Assembly (NCBI GenBank): GCA_031253795.1
Contig: JAIRVR010000049.1
Location: 1-64,000, forward strand
Length of the DNA: 64,000 nucleotides
Source: Burkholderiaceae bacterium
GTDB lineage: Bacteria; Pseudomonadota; Gammaproteobacteria; Burkholderiales; Burkholderiaceae_C
Direction: 5' to 3'
The notes below the pieces were generated by a model. It worked only from the letters and a program-made list of their open reading frames with translations, made no database searches and was not told the origin of the DNA. The position numbers and the translations under genes are program-made. The stretch's first letter is position 1. Each line of letters starts with the position of its first letter. This document shows positions 56,473 through 64,000 of the stretch, piece by piece.

Positions 56473-57342
56473 ATGCGTCCGGTTGCGGACAATGAAGCAT
56501 CTCCGTTGGCACGGGCTCCCTCCCGTTCTGTCGTGCGCAAAGCCCTATCGAATTTCTGGCGCAAGGCCCTTGCTTCCCGGTCGGGGCCTGGCTCCCTGCC
56601 TGCGGGCCAGCTTACCGATCCCGTGGATGCCCATTGGCATGACCGCTATTATCTGGAGCCCTACTACGTGTCCGGCCGAGGCTATGACCAGTACCGGCCT
56701 GCCTATGCCCTGGGCTGGCAGGTGGCCCAGTCGCCGGAGCACGCCCAGCAGGACTTCCATCAGGTAGAACCCGTGCTTCAGGCCCGCTGGGCCATGGACA
56801 GCGGCAGCAGCCTGCTGCACTGGAGCCAGGTACGGGAGGCCGCGGAAGCCTCCTGGCTGCAGGCACGCAGGCCCCGGCCGGCACCTCCCGTGGCCAATGC
56901 CCTGAGCCTCAATACCACGGCACTGCTCAATGCCGTCCTGGCACTGGGCCGGCAGACCCATACCCGTTTGGGCCAGTGCATGAGTCCCATGCCCCAGGGC
57001 TTGATCGGCCAGGTGCTGGCCCGCCACTTCAATGCCAGCCAGATCCTGGTCGAGGACCTGGAGCGGGCGATTGCCTCCAGCGGTGGTGTTGCCCTGCCGG
57101 CGCGTACCAGCCAGGCCGCGCTGCTGCGCACGGCCCTGTGGGATGGCCTGCTGGGCCGCGAAGAGGGCGCCGACTACGTGCTGCAGCAGGCCGAGGCCTG
57201 CCAGCAGCAGTGGCTGAGCGCCTATGAGGCGGCCGAAAAAACCAAGCTGCCCAAGCCCTTGAGCGAAACCCTGCACCGCCAGGCCCTGATGCTGCGTGGG
57301 CACATCGAAGCCATCCACTGGCTGCGGCGCTACATGCTGTAG
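56473..57342 (+). CDS. hypothetical protein, possible DUF2383-like C-terminal bundle
   Basis: 289 residues from the ATG at 56473. The N-terminal part has a Tyr-rich stretch (HDRYYLEPYYVSGRGYDQYR, then PAYALGWQVAQ) that resembles modules of bacterial proteins fused to DUF2383-type helical bundles. The C-terminal 150 residues are helical (LLNAVLALGRQTHTRLGQCM onward). No signal peptide or catalytic motif was seen. The long in-frame ORF that starts inside ntrC was rejected, since the ntrC reading frame is clearly real. I do not assign a function. Confidence 0.65.
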   Translation: MRPVADNEASPLARAPSRSVVRKALSNFWRKALASRSGPGSLPAGQLTDPVDAHWHDRYYLEPYYVSGRGYDQYRPAYALGWQVAQSPEHAQQDFHQVEPVLQARWAMDSGSSLLHWSQVREAAEASWLQARRPRPAPPVANALSLNTTALLNAVLALGRQTHTRLGQCMSPMPQGLIGQVLARHFNASQILVEDLERAIASSGGVALPARTSQAALLRTALWDGLLGREEGADYVLQQAEACQQQWLSAYEAAEKTKLPKPLSETLHRQALMLRGHIEAIHWLRRYML

Positions 57343-57357
57343 TTGCCAGCCCGACCC

Positions 57358-58134
57358 TCAGTCCAGAGTGACAACCACGGGCGCATGGTCGCTGGGCTGC
57401 GGGTTTTTGCGGGGCAGGCGGTCCACGCTGCAGGCGGTGACGCTGCCGCGCAAGGCGGCACTCACCAGAATGTGGTCGATGCGCAGGCCCCGGTTCTTCT
57501 GGAATCCCAGCATGCGGTAATCCCACCATGAATAGCTTTTCTCGGGCTGCTCGAACATGCGGAAGGCATCGATCAGACCCAGGTCCAGCAATGCCTGGAA
57601 ATGCGCGCGTTCTTCCACCGTGTGGTGGATGGTGTCCTTCAGCCCCACAGGATCGTAGGAGTCGCGGTCTTCGGGGGCGACGTTGAAATCGCCCACCAGC
57701 ACCAGGTGTGGATGGGCCGCCATCTCGCTGCGGACCCAGTCCTGCAGGGCCTGCAGCCAGCGCATCTTGTAGGCGAATTTGTCGGTGCCCGGTGCCTGGC
57801 CGTTGACGAAGTAGCCATTGATCAGTCGCATCGGACCCGAAGGAGTGTCCATGGTGACGGCGATGATGCGTGCCTGGTCATCATCGAGCCCCGGAATGTT
57901 GCGGACCACCTCGCTTGCAGGGGTGCGCGTCAGCCAGGCCACGCCGTTGTAGGTTTTCTGCCCGTGGCTGACCGCATGGTAGCCGGCCTCCTGCAGGGCC
58001 TGCAGCGGAAACTTGTCGTCCGTGAGTTTGAGCTCCTGCAGCGCCAGAGCGTCCACGGGATTGGCCTGCAGCCAGGCCAGTACCTGGGGCAGGCGCACGG
58101 ACAGGGAGTTGACGTTCCAGGTGGCAATGCGCAT
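57358..58134 (-). CDS. xth: exodeoxyribonuclease III
   Basis: AP endonuclease/3'-5' exonuclease for base-excision repair. 258 residues. The catalytic residues of the endonuclease/exonuclease/phosphatase fold are present: NVNS near the start, E34 in LALQELKLTDD, a central Tyr/Asn region (INGYFVNGQAPGTDKF), DFN (GDFNVAPED) and the C-terminal SDHAPVVV. It is downstream of the HD-domain gene on the minus strand and convergent with the preceding hypothetical gene. Confidence 0.96.
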   Translation of the reverse strand: MRIATWNVNSLSVRLPQVLAWLQANPVDALALQELKLTDDKFPLQALQEAGYHAVSHGQKTYNGVAWLTRTPASEVVRNIPGLDDDQARIIAVTMDTPSGPMRLINGYFVNGQAPGTDKFAYKMRWLQALQDWVRSEMAAHPHLVLVGDFNVAPEDRDSYDPVGLKDTIHHTVEERAHFQALLDLGLIDAFRMFEQPEKSYSWWDYRMLGFQKNRGLRIDHILVSAALRGSVTACSVDRLPRKNPQPSDHAPVVVTLD

Positions 58135-58189
58135 GTTCGATGGATCCTTTCAATTCGGTGGTTGGGGGCGAGGGGCGTCGTGCGTTGGT

Positions 58190-58777
58190 TCAGGACGCCT
58201 GGGCTGCGAAATGCGTGTCCACCCATTGCTTGCACAGCTCCCACAGCATGGGGGCTCCTCGCTGGATGACAGGACCATAGCGTGAAACCACCTGCTCGCG
58301 CGAGACGCGGTTTTGCGTCCAGGTGCCGCCTGCCGTGAACACATTCACCAACAGCGGCTGGAACCGGTCCAACGCCTTGGCAAACCGTGCGTCCTCGGTT
58401 TGCGCTGCTTCGAATTCCTGCCACAGGGCCAGCAGTTCCTGGCCTTGCGGTGCAGGCAGCAGGCCGAAGATGCGAACGGCCGCCGCAGCTTCCAGTTCCG
58501 CCTGCAGCGTGGGCGATGAACCGCCGTGCAGGGGCATGTCGCCGACGTCGATTTCCACCAGGTCGTGCGCGAGCAGCATCTTCATGACGCGCTGCACGTC
58601 CACCGGCCCGTGGGCGTATTCCTGCAGTATCCAGGCATACATGGCCAGGTGCCAGGAGTGCTCGGCGGAGTTTTCCCTGCGGCTTTGGTCGAGCAGGGGC
58701 GACTGGCGGACCACCGACTTCAGCTGGTCGATTTCGCGCAGAAATTCGATGCGCTGTTTCAGTGATTCCAAAGGCAT
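58190..58777 (-). CDS. HD-domain hydrolase (YfbR/5'-nucleotidase-like)
   Basis: 195 residues from the ATG at 58777, preceded by GGA at suitable spacing. The metal ligands H...HD...D of the HD superfamily are seen in SAEHSWHLAMYAWIL, LLAHDLVEIDVGD and a later Asp. The pattern resembles the HD_3 group, which includes nucleotidases acting on deoxynucleoside monophosphates; substrate unproven. It is upstream of xth (55-bp gap), and divergent from the TetR gene across a 170-bp region that contains the TetR operator. Confidence 0.85.
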   Translation of the reverse strand: MPLESLKQRIEFLREIDQLKSVVRQSPLLDQSRRENSAEHSWHLAMYAWILQEYAHGPVDVQRVMKMLLAHDLVEIDVGDMPLHGGSSPTLQAELEAAAAVRIFGLLPAPQGQELLALWQEFEAAQTEDARFAKALDRFQPLLVNVFTAGGTWTQNRVSREQVVSRYGPVIQRGAPMLWELCKQWVDTHFAAQAS

Positions 58778-58917
58778 GGCTTTTTCCATCGGGGTGTACA
58801 GGGGGCATGGGCCGGCCTTCCTGGCTTGGCGGCACGGCAATTTTCCCCCGAAAGTGCCCTGGTTCCTGGTCGTCAGACAGGTGTCCGGGCAGCGCATGAT
58901 GATTTGTGTGCTTGATT

Positions 58918-58939
58918 GTCTATCAACTAGTAGGTAGAC
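58918..58939. promoter_or_regulatory. palindromic operator candidate for the TetR regulator
   Basis: GTCTA (58918-58922) and TAGAC (58935-58939) flank a central ACTAGT, giving 18 of 22 symmetrical positions. The site ends 8 bp before the TetR ATG. TAGAC/GTCTA palindromes are typical operators of NemR/AcuR-like TetR proteins. Confidence 0.6.
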
Positions 58940-58947
58940 TCTTTTTC

Positions 58948-59565
58948 ATGGACACCCAACCCACTCCCCAGGCCCGGCGCATTCTCGACTGCGCGCAGGT
59001 GCTCATCGCCAAGGGCGGCTACAACGGCTTCAGCTATGCCGATATCTCGGCCGAGGTCGGCATCACCAAGGCCAGCATTCATCACCATTTCCCTCGGAAG
59101 GAGGATCTGGTCCTGACCCTGTTGATGCACTACCGCAAGGCGGCCCAGGAGGGCATGCAGGCCCTGGCCGCACAGGACATGGGTGCACTGGCCTGCCTGG
59201 ATGCCTATACGCAATGGTGGGCCGCCTGTATTGCGCAGGAGACCATGCCGATCTGTATTTGCGCCATGCTGGCCGCCGAATCGCCCGCATTGCCGGCCAC
59301 TGTGGCCGACGAGGTGCAGCGGCATTTCGCGGCCCTGGCCGGCTGGTTGCAAGAGGTGCTGGAGCGGGGCGTGGCGCAGGGCGAGCTGCAGGTGCCGGGT
59401 GATGTGGCGGCGCAGGCCCAGGCCTTCATGGCCACCGTGCATGGCGCCATGATTTCCGCGCGAGCCTGCCGCGACCCCAGGCTGTTCGCTGTCATCGCCG
59501 GCCCGCTGCTGCAGCAACTGACCGTGACCGACCCCAGCCAGGTCGGGGCATTCCACGGGGCCTGA
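58948..59565 (+). CDS. TetR-family transcriptional regulator
   Basis: 205 residues from the ATG at 58948. The N-terminal helix-turn-helix (LIAKGGYNGFSYADISAEVG, then ITKASIHHHFPRKEDLVLTL) is classic. The ligand domain has two Cys close together (ICICAML). Its sequence resembles regulators responding to electrophiles or acrylate/quinones (AcuR/NemR type), but the inducer is not known. It is divergent from the HD/xth genes and followed by a small membrane-protein gene that it may control. An upstream ATG at 58906 would cover the operator and was rejected. Confidence 0.9.
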   Translation: MDTQPTPQARRILDCAQVLIAKGGYNGFSYADISAEVGITKASIHHHFPRKEDLVLTLLMHYRKAAQEGMQALAAQDMGALACLDAYTQWWAACIAQETMPICICAMLAAESPALPATVADEVQRHFAALAGWLQEVLERGVAQGELQVPGDVAAQAQAFMATVHGAMISARACRDPRLFAVIAGPLLQQLTVTDPSQVGAFHGA

Positions 59566-59614
59566 CGGCCCACGCCATTCCCCCCCATCTTCGATCGTTC
59601 AAAAAGGAAGCACC

Positions 59615-60088
59615 ATGTTCGGAATCTCTTCGTTGGGCTGGCTGCACACACTGGGCAGTCTTCCTGCCATCCCGGCCGCTGCCTACATGTTCGCGCGCCA
59701 CGGCCGCATCGTGCCGCGTTCGCTGGCCGGCTGGGTGTACCTGGTGTCCATGCTGATGGGGGCTGCCACGGTCTTCCTGGTGGCCCGCCAGCCGGTCAGC
59801 TACGCCATCGGCGGGCTGACCCTGGCGCTGGTGGTGCTGGGCTATGGCCTGGCGTGGCTGGCGGCGCCGACGCGGCTGAAGGCCTATGCCGAAACCCTGA
59901 GTCTGACGCTGTCTGCCTTTTTGCTGATGCTGCCCACCGTCACGGAAGTGCTCCGGCGCGTGCCCGATGGCCATCCGCTGGTGACGGATCTGCGCTCTCC
60001 GCTGCTTCTGGGGGTGCAGGGGGGGCTGCTGCTGGCGCTGGCGGCTGGCATCGTGGCCCAGGTACTTTGGCTGCGCAGGCGGCGATGA
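59615..60088 (+). CDS. four-helix membrane protein, function unknown
   Basis: 157 residues with four hydrophobic helices (LGSLPAIPAAAYMFARHG, LAGWVYLVSMLMGAATVFLV, YAIGGLTLALVVLGYGLAWL, LLLGVQGGLLLALAAGIVAQ). GGAAG-type Shine-Dalgarno AAAGGAAG precedes the ATG. It starts 49 bp after the TetR gene and may be its target. I do not recognise the family; no charged catalytic motif is present. Confidence 0.75.
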   Translation: MFGISSLGWLHTLGSLPAIPAAAYMFARHGRIVPRSLAGWVYLVSMLMGAATVFLVARQPVSYAIGGLTLALVVLGYGLAWLAAPTRLKAYAETLSLTLSAFLLMLPTVTEVLRRVPDGHPLVTDLRSPLLLGVQGGLLLALAAGIVAQVLWLRRRR

Positions 60089-60104
60089 GTCCGGCAGCAG
60101 GCTG

Positions 60105-60863
60105 TCACAGCCCCGCCGACACTCCTTCGTGCACGATGGCATGCAATGCGTCGAGATCCCTTATCACCAGACCCTGGGGCTCCACGCGCAGGCACTGATC
60201 GCGCTCCATGCGCTTGAGCTCCTGGTTCACGCGCTGGCGCGAGGCGCCCAGCAATTGGGCCAGTTCCTCCTGAACCAGTTGGAGGCCTATGCGCATTTCG
60301 CGCGGATCGTCGAGCGCATGGGTGCCATGGCTGCGCGACAGGTGCAGCAACTGCTTGGCCAGGCGTGCGCGCAACGGCAAGGTGTTGAGATCTTCGACCA
60401 GGCCATAGGTCTGGCGTATGCGCCGGGCCTGCAGCCGCAGCAGGGCGTCGTAGAACTCGGTGTGTGCCGCCAGGATGGCACGGAAGCTGTCCTTGTCCAC
60501 GCAGAGCAGGGTGGTATCGCCATGGGCGAAGGCATCGCGCGTGCGTGGCTCGTCCAGGAAGGTGGACATGGCGCCGAACCAGGCACCGGGCTCCACGTAG
60601 GCCAGCGTGGTCTGCCGGCCCGACAGGCTGGTGGAACTCATGCGCACCGCTCCCTGCGCACAGGCAAACCATTTGTGCGGCGTGTCGCCACGTGCATAAA
60701 TCTGTGCCCCGTTCTTCAGGCGTCGCACCGTGGTCTGGCGCAGTATGTCGTGACGCAGCGAGGGCGATAGCGTGCAGAACCACGGGCCCGCATTGATGGC
60801 CTCGCGTTCGCTGGGGGTGAGCATGGGCTCGTTGGTACTGGCTTGCAAACCGCGTGTCTCCAT
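60105..60863 (-). CDS. Crp/Fnr-family transcriptional regulator
   Basis: 252 residues. The cNMP-binding-like sensory domain (about 30-140; IYARGDTPHKWFACAQGAVR, YVEPGAWFGAMSTFLDE) and C-terminal winged helix (VQEELAQLLGASRQRVNQEL) are clear. The four Cys of oxygen-sensing FNR are absent, and the ligand-binding Arg/Ser pattern of CRP is not fully kept, so the signal is unknown. It lies downstream of two very small genes on the same strand and is convergent with the four-helix protein gene. Confidence 0.9.
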   Translation of the reverse strand: METRGLQASTNEPMLTPSEREAINAGPWFCTLSPSLRHDILRQTTVRRLKNGAQIYARGDTPHKWFACAQGAVRMSSTSLSGRQTTLAYVEPGAWFGAMSTFLDEPRTRDAFAHGDTTLLCVDKDSFRAILAAHTEFYDALLRLQARRIRQTYGLVEDLNTLPLRARLAKQLLHLSRSHGTHALDDPREMRIGLQLVQEELAQLLGASRQRVNQELKRMERDQCLRVEPQGLVIRDLDALHAIVHEGVSAGL

Positions 60864-60941
60864 TCGGTTGCAATTTTAGGGCGGGCGCAAGGGGCTGAGA
60901 CTCTGCCGGAGGGCTCCGATTTGCAGGCCGCCGGGACAACG

Positions 60942-61121
60942 CTACTCCTGCTCCTTGAGCATGTCCTCCAGCACCTGGATGCTGGCATCGAGGCGGCCCA
61001 GCTCGAAGTCCAGGTCTTCGCGCTGGGCCTCTGCGGCGTGCAACTGCTGTGCCACTCTCTGCCGCTCGTTGCGCAACTGTGCCAGCCGCTCCTCGATCGC
61101 GCTGATGTCCGGGGCGCTCAT
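60942..61121 (-). CDS. small coiled-coil protein, 59 residues
   Basis: Too short for many gene finders. An AGGAGG lies 8 nt before the ATG at 61121, which decides the start; an ATG 6 nt further upstream is too close to it. The protein is a single charged amphipathic helix (ISAIEERLAQLRNERQRVAQ, then LGRLDASIQVLEDMLKEQE) with a heptad pattern. It is acidic and Cys-free, and resembles SlyX only in size and shape. It lies 78 bp upstream of the Crp/Fnr gene and 41 bp downstream of another small gene. Confidence 0.65.
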   Translation of the reverse strand: MSAPDISAIEERLAQLRNERQRVAQQLHAAEAQREDLDFELGRLDASIQVLEDMLKEQE

Positions 61122-61162
61122 GGGCATGTCCTCCTGCCAAAGAATGTCGTAGGCCGGCCTGG

Positions 61163-61318
61163 CTAGCTGCCGCGCACCAGCCTCACCAGCAGGGCCAGCA
61201 CCAGCGCCAGCAGAATCAGGCCGATGCTGGCCATCGAGAGATTCAGGGCCTGGCCCTCTTCCTCCGGCTGTCCCGCGCGCTGTTCATCACCTTCCTGTCC
61301 CCGCTTCCCCTGGCCCAT
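61163..61318 (-). CDS. small single-pass membrane protein, 51 residues
   Basis: Not usually listed because of its length. The reading frame runs from ATG at 61318, with GAGG at 6-nt spacing, to TAG at 61163. A polar N-terminus (MGQGKRGQEGDEQRAGQPEE) is followed by one hydrophobic helix (ASIGLILLALVLALLVRLV) and the end RGS. Such proteins often bind larger membrane partners. It is the first gene of the small-gene/Crp cluster. The evidence is reading frame, ribosome-binding site and helix; no homology is claimed. Confidence 0.55.
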   Translation of the reverse strand: MGQGKRGQEGDEQRAGQPEEEGQALNLSMASIGLILLALVLALLVRLVRGS

Positions 61319-61422
61319 GGCATACCTCGCTCCCTGGCGTCATGCCGCCAAGGTACAGGTGATGGTGCAAAACGAATATCACTGGAAACAGGTATTCGGT
61401 CCTTTTCGGGGCGGCCTGGGGT

Positions 61423-62175
61423 TCAGACCGTGCGTGCGCCATCGACGGGGAATTCGACGCCGCTGATGAACTCGGCGGCATCGCTGGCCAGGAACAGCGC
61501 AGCGGCGGCGATGTCGCCGGGGCGGCTCAGGCGGCCCAGCGGAATGGTGGCCAGGAAGCGGGCCCGGTTTTCCGGGGTGTCGGGCATGCCCATGAATTTT
61601 TCCAGCAAGCCTGTCTCACCCATCACGGGGCAGATGGCGTTGACGCGTATGCCGTCGGGTCCCAGCTCGACGGCCATGGACTTGGACAGGAGGTTGACCG
61701 CACCCTTGCTCGCGTTGTACCAGGTCAGCCCGGGGCGTGGCCGTATGCCGGCCGTGGAGCCCACATTGAGGATGACGCCCTTCCTGCGCGCGCGCATCAA
61801 GGGCACTACGGCGTGGGCCATGTGGAAGATGGATTTGACATTGACGGCGAACACGCGGTCGAAGCCGGCCTCGTCGACCTGCAGCATGGGCTGGTTGTCA
61901 TGCGTAGTGCCCGCATTGTTGACCACGATGTCCGGCGGACCCCAGCGCTGAACGCAGTCCCGTACCAGGGCCTGGACATCCTCTGCCCGGGACACATCGC
62001 AGCGCACGAAATGTGCGGCCTTGCCCAGTGCGTCAGCCAGTGACTGGCCCTGGACCTGGTTCAGGTCGGCGATGACGACGCGCGCGCCCTGCTGCACGAA
62101 AAGCCGTGCGATGCCTTCCCCGAAGCCGGAGGCGGCGCCCGTCACGATGGCGATCTTGTCCTGGAGCTGGTGCAT
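61423..62175 (-). CDS. short-chain dehydrogenase/reductase
   Basis: NAD(P)-dependent oxidoreductase, 250 residues. Cofactor motif TGAASGFGEG, NNAG (IVVNNAGTTHD), Ser-Tyr-Lys catalytic set (VGSTAGIRP; YNASKGAV) and the C-terminal GVEFPVDGARTV match the classical SDR group. The likely substrate is a hydroxyacyl or keto compound, as in 3-oxoacyl reductases, but this is not resolved. The ATG at 62175 was chosen over the TTG at 62199. CTTGATACAAG precedes it by 7 nt, as it does for the GGDEF gene. Confidence 0.93.
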   Translation of the reverse strand: MHQLQDKIAIVTGAASGFGEGIARLFVQQGARVVIADLNQVQGQSLADALGKAAHFVRCDVSRAEDVQALVRDCVQRWGPPDIVVNNAGTTHDNQPMLQVDEAGFDRVFAVNVKSIFHMAHAVVPLMRARRKGVILNVGSTAGIRPRPGLTWYNASKGAVNLLSKSMAVELGPDGIRVNAICPVMGETGLLEKFMGMPDTPENRARFLATIPLGRLSRPGDIAAAALFLASDAAEFISGVEFPVDGARTV

Positions 62176-62234
62176 GGAGTGCCTTGTATCAAGTGTCAAA
62201 ACCCTTGCCAGGGCGAGGCCGCCCTGGCGTTGGC

Positions 62235-62744
62235 TCAGTACTGGCCCATGAAGTCGCGCTTGCCCAGCTCCACACCGTTGTGGCGAAGGATGGCGTAGGC
62301 GGTCGTCACATGGAAGAAGAACTGCGGCAGGCCGTAGTGCAGCAGATAGGTCGTGGCCGATAGCTTCTGCTCCTTGGGCGTGCCGGGGCGCAGCACGATT
62401 TCCAGGCCTTCGCTGTGCTCGAACTGCTGCGGCTGGAAGCCGCCGAGGTGGTCCAGGGCCTTGGCGATGCGCGCCTGCAGATCCGCGAAGCTGGTTTCAC
62501 CGTCCGGCCAGGAGGGCGGCTCGGCACCGGCCAGGCGAGAGGCAATGCCTTTGGCAAAGTCCGAGGCGATCTGCACCTGGCGTACCAGGGGAAACATGTC
62601 GGGGTACAGGCGGGCCTGCAGCAGGGCAGAGGGATCGATGTGCCTTTGCCCCGCATGTTCCTCGGCCTTGCGCAGTACGTCGGACAGGGCGCGCAGCATT
62701 TGCTGGAGAACGGGAATGGAGGCGTTATACAGAGGGCTGTTCAT
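62235..62744 (-). CDS. DUF1993 family protein
   Basis: 169 residues. Conserved-looking elements are YNASIPVLQQMLRALSDVLR at the start, MFPLVRQVQIASDFAKGIAS and a C-terminal LLHYGLPQFFFHVTTAYAIL with HNGVELGKRDF. The family is cytoplasmic, helical and uncharacterised, resembling DinB-like four-helix bundles. It lies 59 bp upstream of the SDR gene on the same strand and divergent from the HAD gene. Confidence 0.85.
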   Translation of the reverse strand: MNSPLYNASIPVLQQMLRALSDVLRKAEEHAGQRHIDPSALLQARLYPDMFPLVRQVQIASDFAKGIASRLAGAEPPSWPDGETSFADLQARIAKALDHLGGFQPQQFEHSEGLEIVLRPGTPKEQKLSATTYLLHYGLPQFFFHVTTAYAILRHNGVELGKRDFMGQY

Positions 62745-62864
62745 GGCGTATGGGTGGTGTGGGTCGGCGACGGGCCGGCGGTTGCCGGTCCGTGCACACA
62801 GGCTACCAGCAAACGACGGAATCCAGGGTACGGGGCGTGCGACCGCCGGGGCCGGGGCGCTAAC

Positions 62865-63599
62865 ATGCACGCCATGCAATGCCCTGACGCAGCTTCCTGG
62901 ATCGCGGGCCTGGGCCGCGACCGCTTCGATGCCGCCATCTTCGATATGGACGGCCTGCTGATCGACTCCGAGCCCTTCTGGCAACGTGCCGAGCGCGAGG
63001 CCTTTGCCGAGGTCGGCATCGCCATCACGCAGGACATGTCGCGCGTGACCGCGCCCATGACCACGGCCCAGGTTGCGGCCCATTGGTTCGGTCATCGGCC
63101 CTGGCGCGGACCCAGCCAGCGGGAGATGGAGCAGCGCGTGATCGGCCGCGTGGCGGCCCTTGTCACGGCGCATGGCCGGGCTTTGCCGGGCGCACGCGAA
63201 ACCCTGCAGGCCTGCCGCGCCCTGGGCTGGCGAGTGGCCCTGGCGTCGAACTCTCCCCTGTCGCTGTGCCATCACACTCTGCAGGCGCTGGGCCTGCGTA
63301 CCGCTTTTGATGCCATTGTCTCGGCCGACCAGGTCGAGTGCGGCAAGCCGGCGCCCGATATCTACCACTTCGCGGCTCGGCAACTGCAGGCCGACGAGGC
63401 GCGCTGCCTGGTGTTCGAGGATTCCGTGCCGGGCGTGCGCGCCGCCCGTCTGGCCGGCATGACCGTCATTGCCGTGCCTTCGCAGGACCAGGTGTTTGAT
63501 GGTGGGCAGCCCGCGCCGCACTGGGTGCTGCCCTCACTGTCTGCCGCCCTCGCCCCCTCTGCCAAGGCCGGGATTTTTCCGCCGGTGGAGAGGCTTTGA
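62865..63599 (+). CDS. HAD-superfamily hydrolase, subfamily IA
   Basis: 244 residues. Motif I FDMDGLLIDSEPFW has nucleophile D27 and acid D29; motif II is Ser/Thr in VALASNSP; motif III Lys in ECGKPAPDIY; motif IV EDSVPGVRAA. It resembles beta-phosphoglucomutase/2-deoxyglucose-6-phosphatase-type phosphatases (HxpB/YniC). The ATG at 62874 is a second in-frame start, and no clear Shine-Dalgarno precedes either, so the exact start is uncertain. Confidence 0.9.
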   Translation: MHAMQCPDAASWIAGLGRDRFDAAIFDMDGLLIDSEPFWQRAEREAFAEVGIAITQDMSRVTAPMTTAQVAAHWFGHRPWRGPSQREMEQRVIGRVAALVTAHGRALPGARETLQACRALGWRVALASNSPLSLCHHTLQALGLRTAFDAIVSADQVECGKPAPDIYHFAARQLQADEARCLVFEDSVPGVRAARLAGMTVIAVPSQDQVFDGGQPAPHWVLPSLSAALAPSAKAGIFPPVERL

Positions 63600-63603
63600 G
63601 CGC

Positions 63604-64000
63604 TCAGTCCGCCGCCATGCCGAAATCTTCGCTGTCGGCCTGGATGCCGTCGTCGAAGACCAGCAAGCGTTCGGGCCAGCGCATGGCCGCCAGCTTGAAG
63701 CGCTGCTGCGGATCCTCTCCGGCCAGGCGTGCGCTCCACCGGCCACCCACTGAATAGTCCACGCAAAACACATTGCCACGCCGCCCGTGCCAGGACAGGG
63801 AACCAGTCTGTCCGAACAGGTTTTCAGCCTGAGCCCCATGGAACGAGGGCCCTCCGCGATTCAGCCGCCGCCAGTAGTGGCCCACGATCACAGCCTGGGC
63901 GTCGGCATACTCGCTCCACCAGGCCACGCGCTCCACGAAGCGCCATTTGCCGCCCGCGTAAAAGGGGTTGCGGCATTCGCGCTCCACCCCCGAGGTCAGT
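63604..64000 (-). CDS. C-terminal part of a probable metallophosphoesterase
   Basis: Open to the window edge, so the true start lies outside; about 131 codons are visible. Stretches such as AVIVGHYWRRLN and NVFCVDYSVGGRWSARL match the C-terminal metal-binding GH and the conserved strand of calcineurin-like phosphoesterases. The N-terminal DxH and GD motifs lie outside the window, so the call is provisional. Its stop lies 5 bp from the convergent HAD gene stop. Confidence 0.65.
   Translation of the reverse strand, partial: LTSGVERECRNPFYAGGKWRFVERVAWWSEYADAQAVIVGHYWRRLNRGGPSFHGAQAENLFGQTGSLSWHGRRGNVFCVDYSVGGRWSARLAGEDPQQRFKLAAMRWPERLLVFDDGIQADSEDFGMAAD

Overview
The window is chromosomal DNA of a high-GC betaproteobacterium, most probably a member of the Burkholderiales family Comamonadaceae (Delftia/Acidovorax/Comamonas-like). 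This rests on several things seen together: a very long alanine- and lysine-rich RpoD N-terminus, a Bug-type tripartite tricarboxylate receptor, a HisZ-type histidyl-tRNA synthetase paralogue downstream of hflKC, the gene order ndk-rlmN-pilF-rodZ-ispG-hisS-yfgM-bamB-der-hfq-hflX-hflK-hflC-hisZ-purA, and dense packing with many GTG/TTG starts. The genus is inferred; no rRNA or tRNA gene, IS element, prophage or CRISPR array was seen. Most of the window is conserved core genome.

Layout. 1-7.2 kb (minus): rpoD (its 3' end lies outside the window) and dnaG, preceded on the same strand by a two-component sensor kinase and response regulator. 7.4-10.3 kb (plus): an SPFH/band-7 membrane protein and a secreted SH3-like protein. 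10.3-13.6 kb: a di-haem cytochrome c peroxidase (minus) with an unusually long structured upstream region that holds a minus-strand terminator, then an acyl-CoA synthetase (plus). 13.6-23.2 kb (minus): a BMP-type and a Bug-type solute-binding protein, an SMR transporter, methionine aminopeptidase translationally coupled to a ParD-like antitoxin gene, a ClsC-like phospholipase D lipoprotein, a PhoD phosphatase, a GGDEF protein with a degenerate active site and a quinone oxidoreductase. 23.3-26.8 kb (plus): surE-pcm-nlpD-rluD, where rpoS often follows nlpD. 27-46.3 kb (plus): scpB-rluB, ndk, rlmN, pilF, rodZ, ispG, hisS, yfgM, bamB, der, hfq, hflX, hflK, hflC, hisZ, purA and a phosphoribosyltransferase. 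46.5-51.3 kb (plus): a beta-propeller protein, a polysaccharide deacetylase, a sterol-desaturase-like protein, an EI24-like membrane protein and a CinA N-terminal-domain protein. 51.3-56.4 kb (plus): glnA with a sigma-54 promoter and NtrC sites, a DUF4124 protein, then ntrB-ntrC. 56.4-64 kb: mixed accessory and housekeeping genes, including exonuclease III, an HD hydrolase, a TetR regulator with a palindromic operator, a Crp/Fnr regulator preceded by two very small genes, an SDR dehydrogenase, a DUF1993 protein, a HAD phosphatase and the 3' end of a probable metallophosphoesterase gene.

How the genes work together. The 51-56 kb block is a complete nitrogen-control circuit: NtrB and NtrC, a sigma-54 promoter and the target glnA. 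The 30-39 kb block joins translation (hisS, der, rlmN), isoprenoid synthesis (ispG), cell shape (rodZ) and outer-membrane assembly (bamB). hfq-hflX-hflKC links RNA regulation, ribosome rescue and membrane-protease control.

No clearly new multi-gene defence or metabolic system was found. The strongest leads are regulatory: a candidate 170-nt RNA or attenuator upstream of the cytochrome c peroxidase gene, the ParD-like/methionine aminopeptidase operon with a perfect palindrome at its promoter, a structured leader before the DUF4124 gene, and two tiny genes beside the Crp/Fnr gene.
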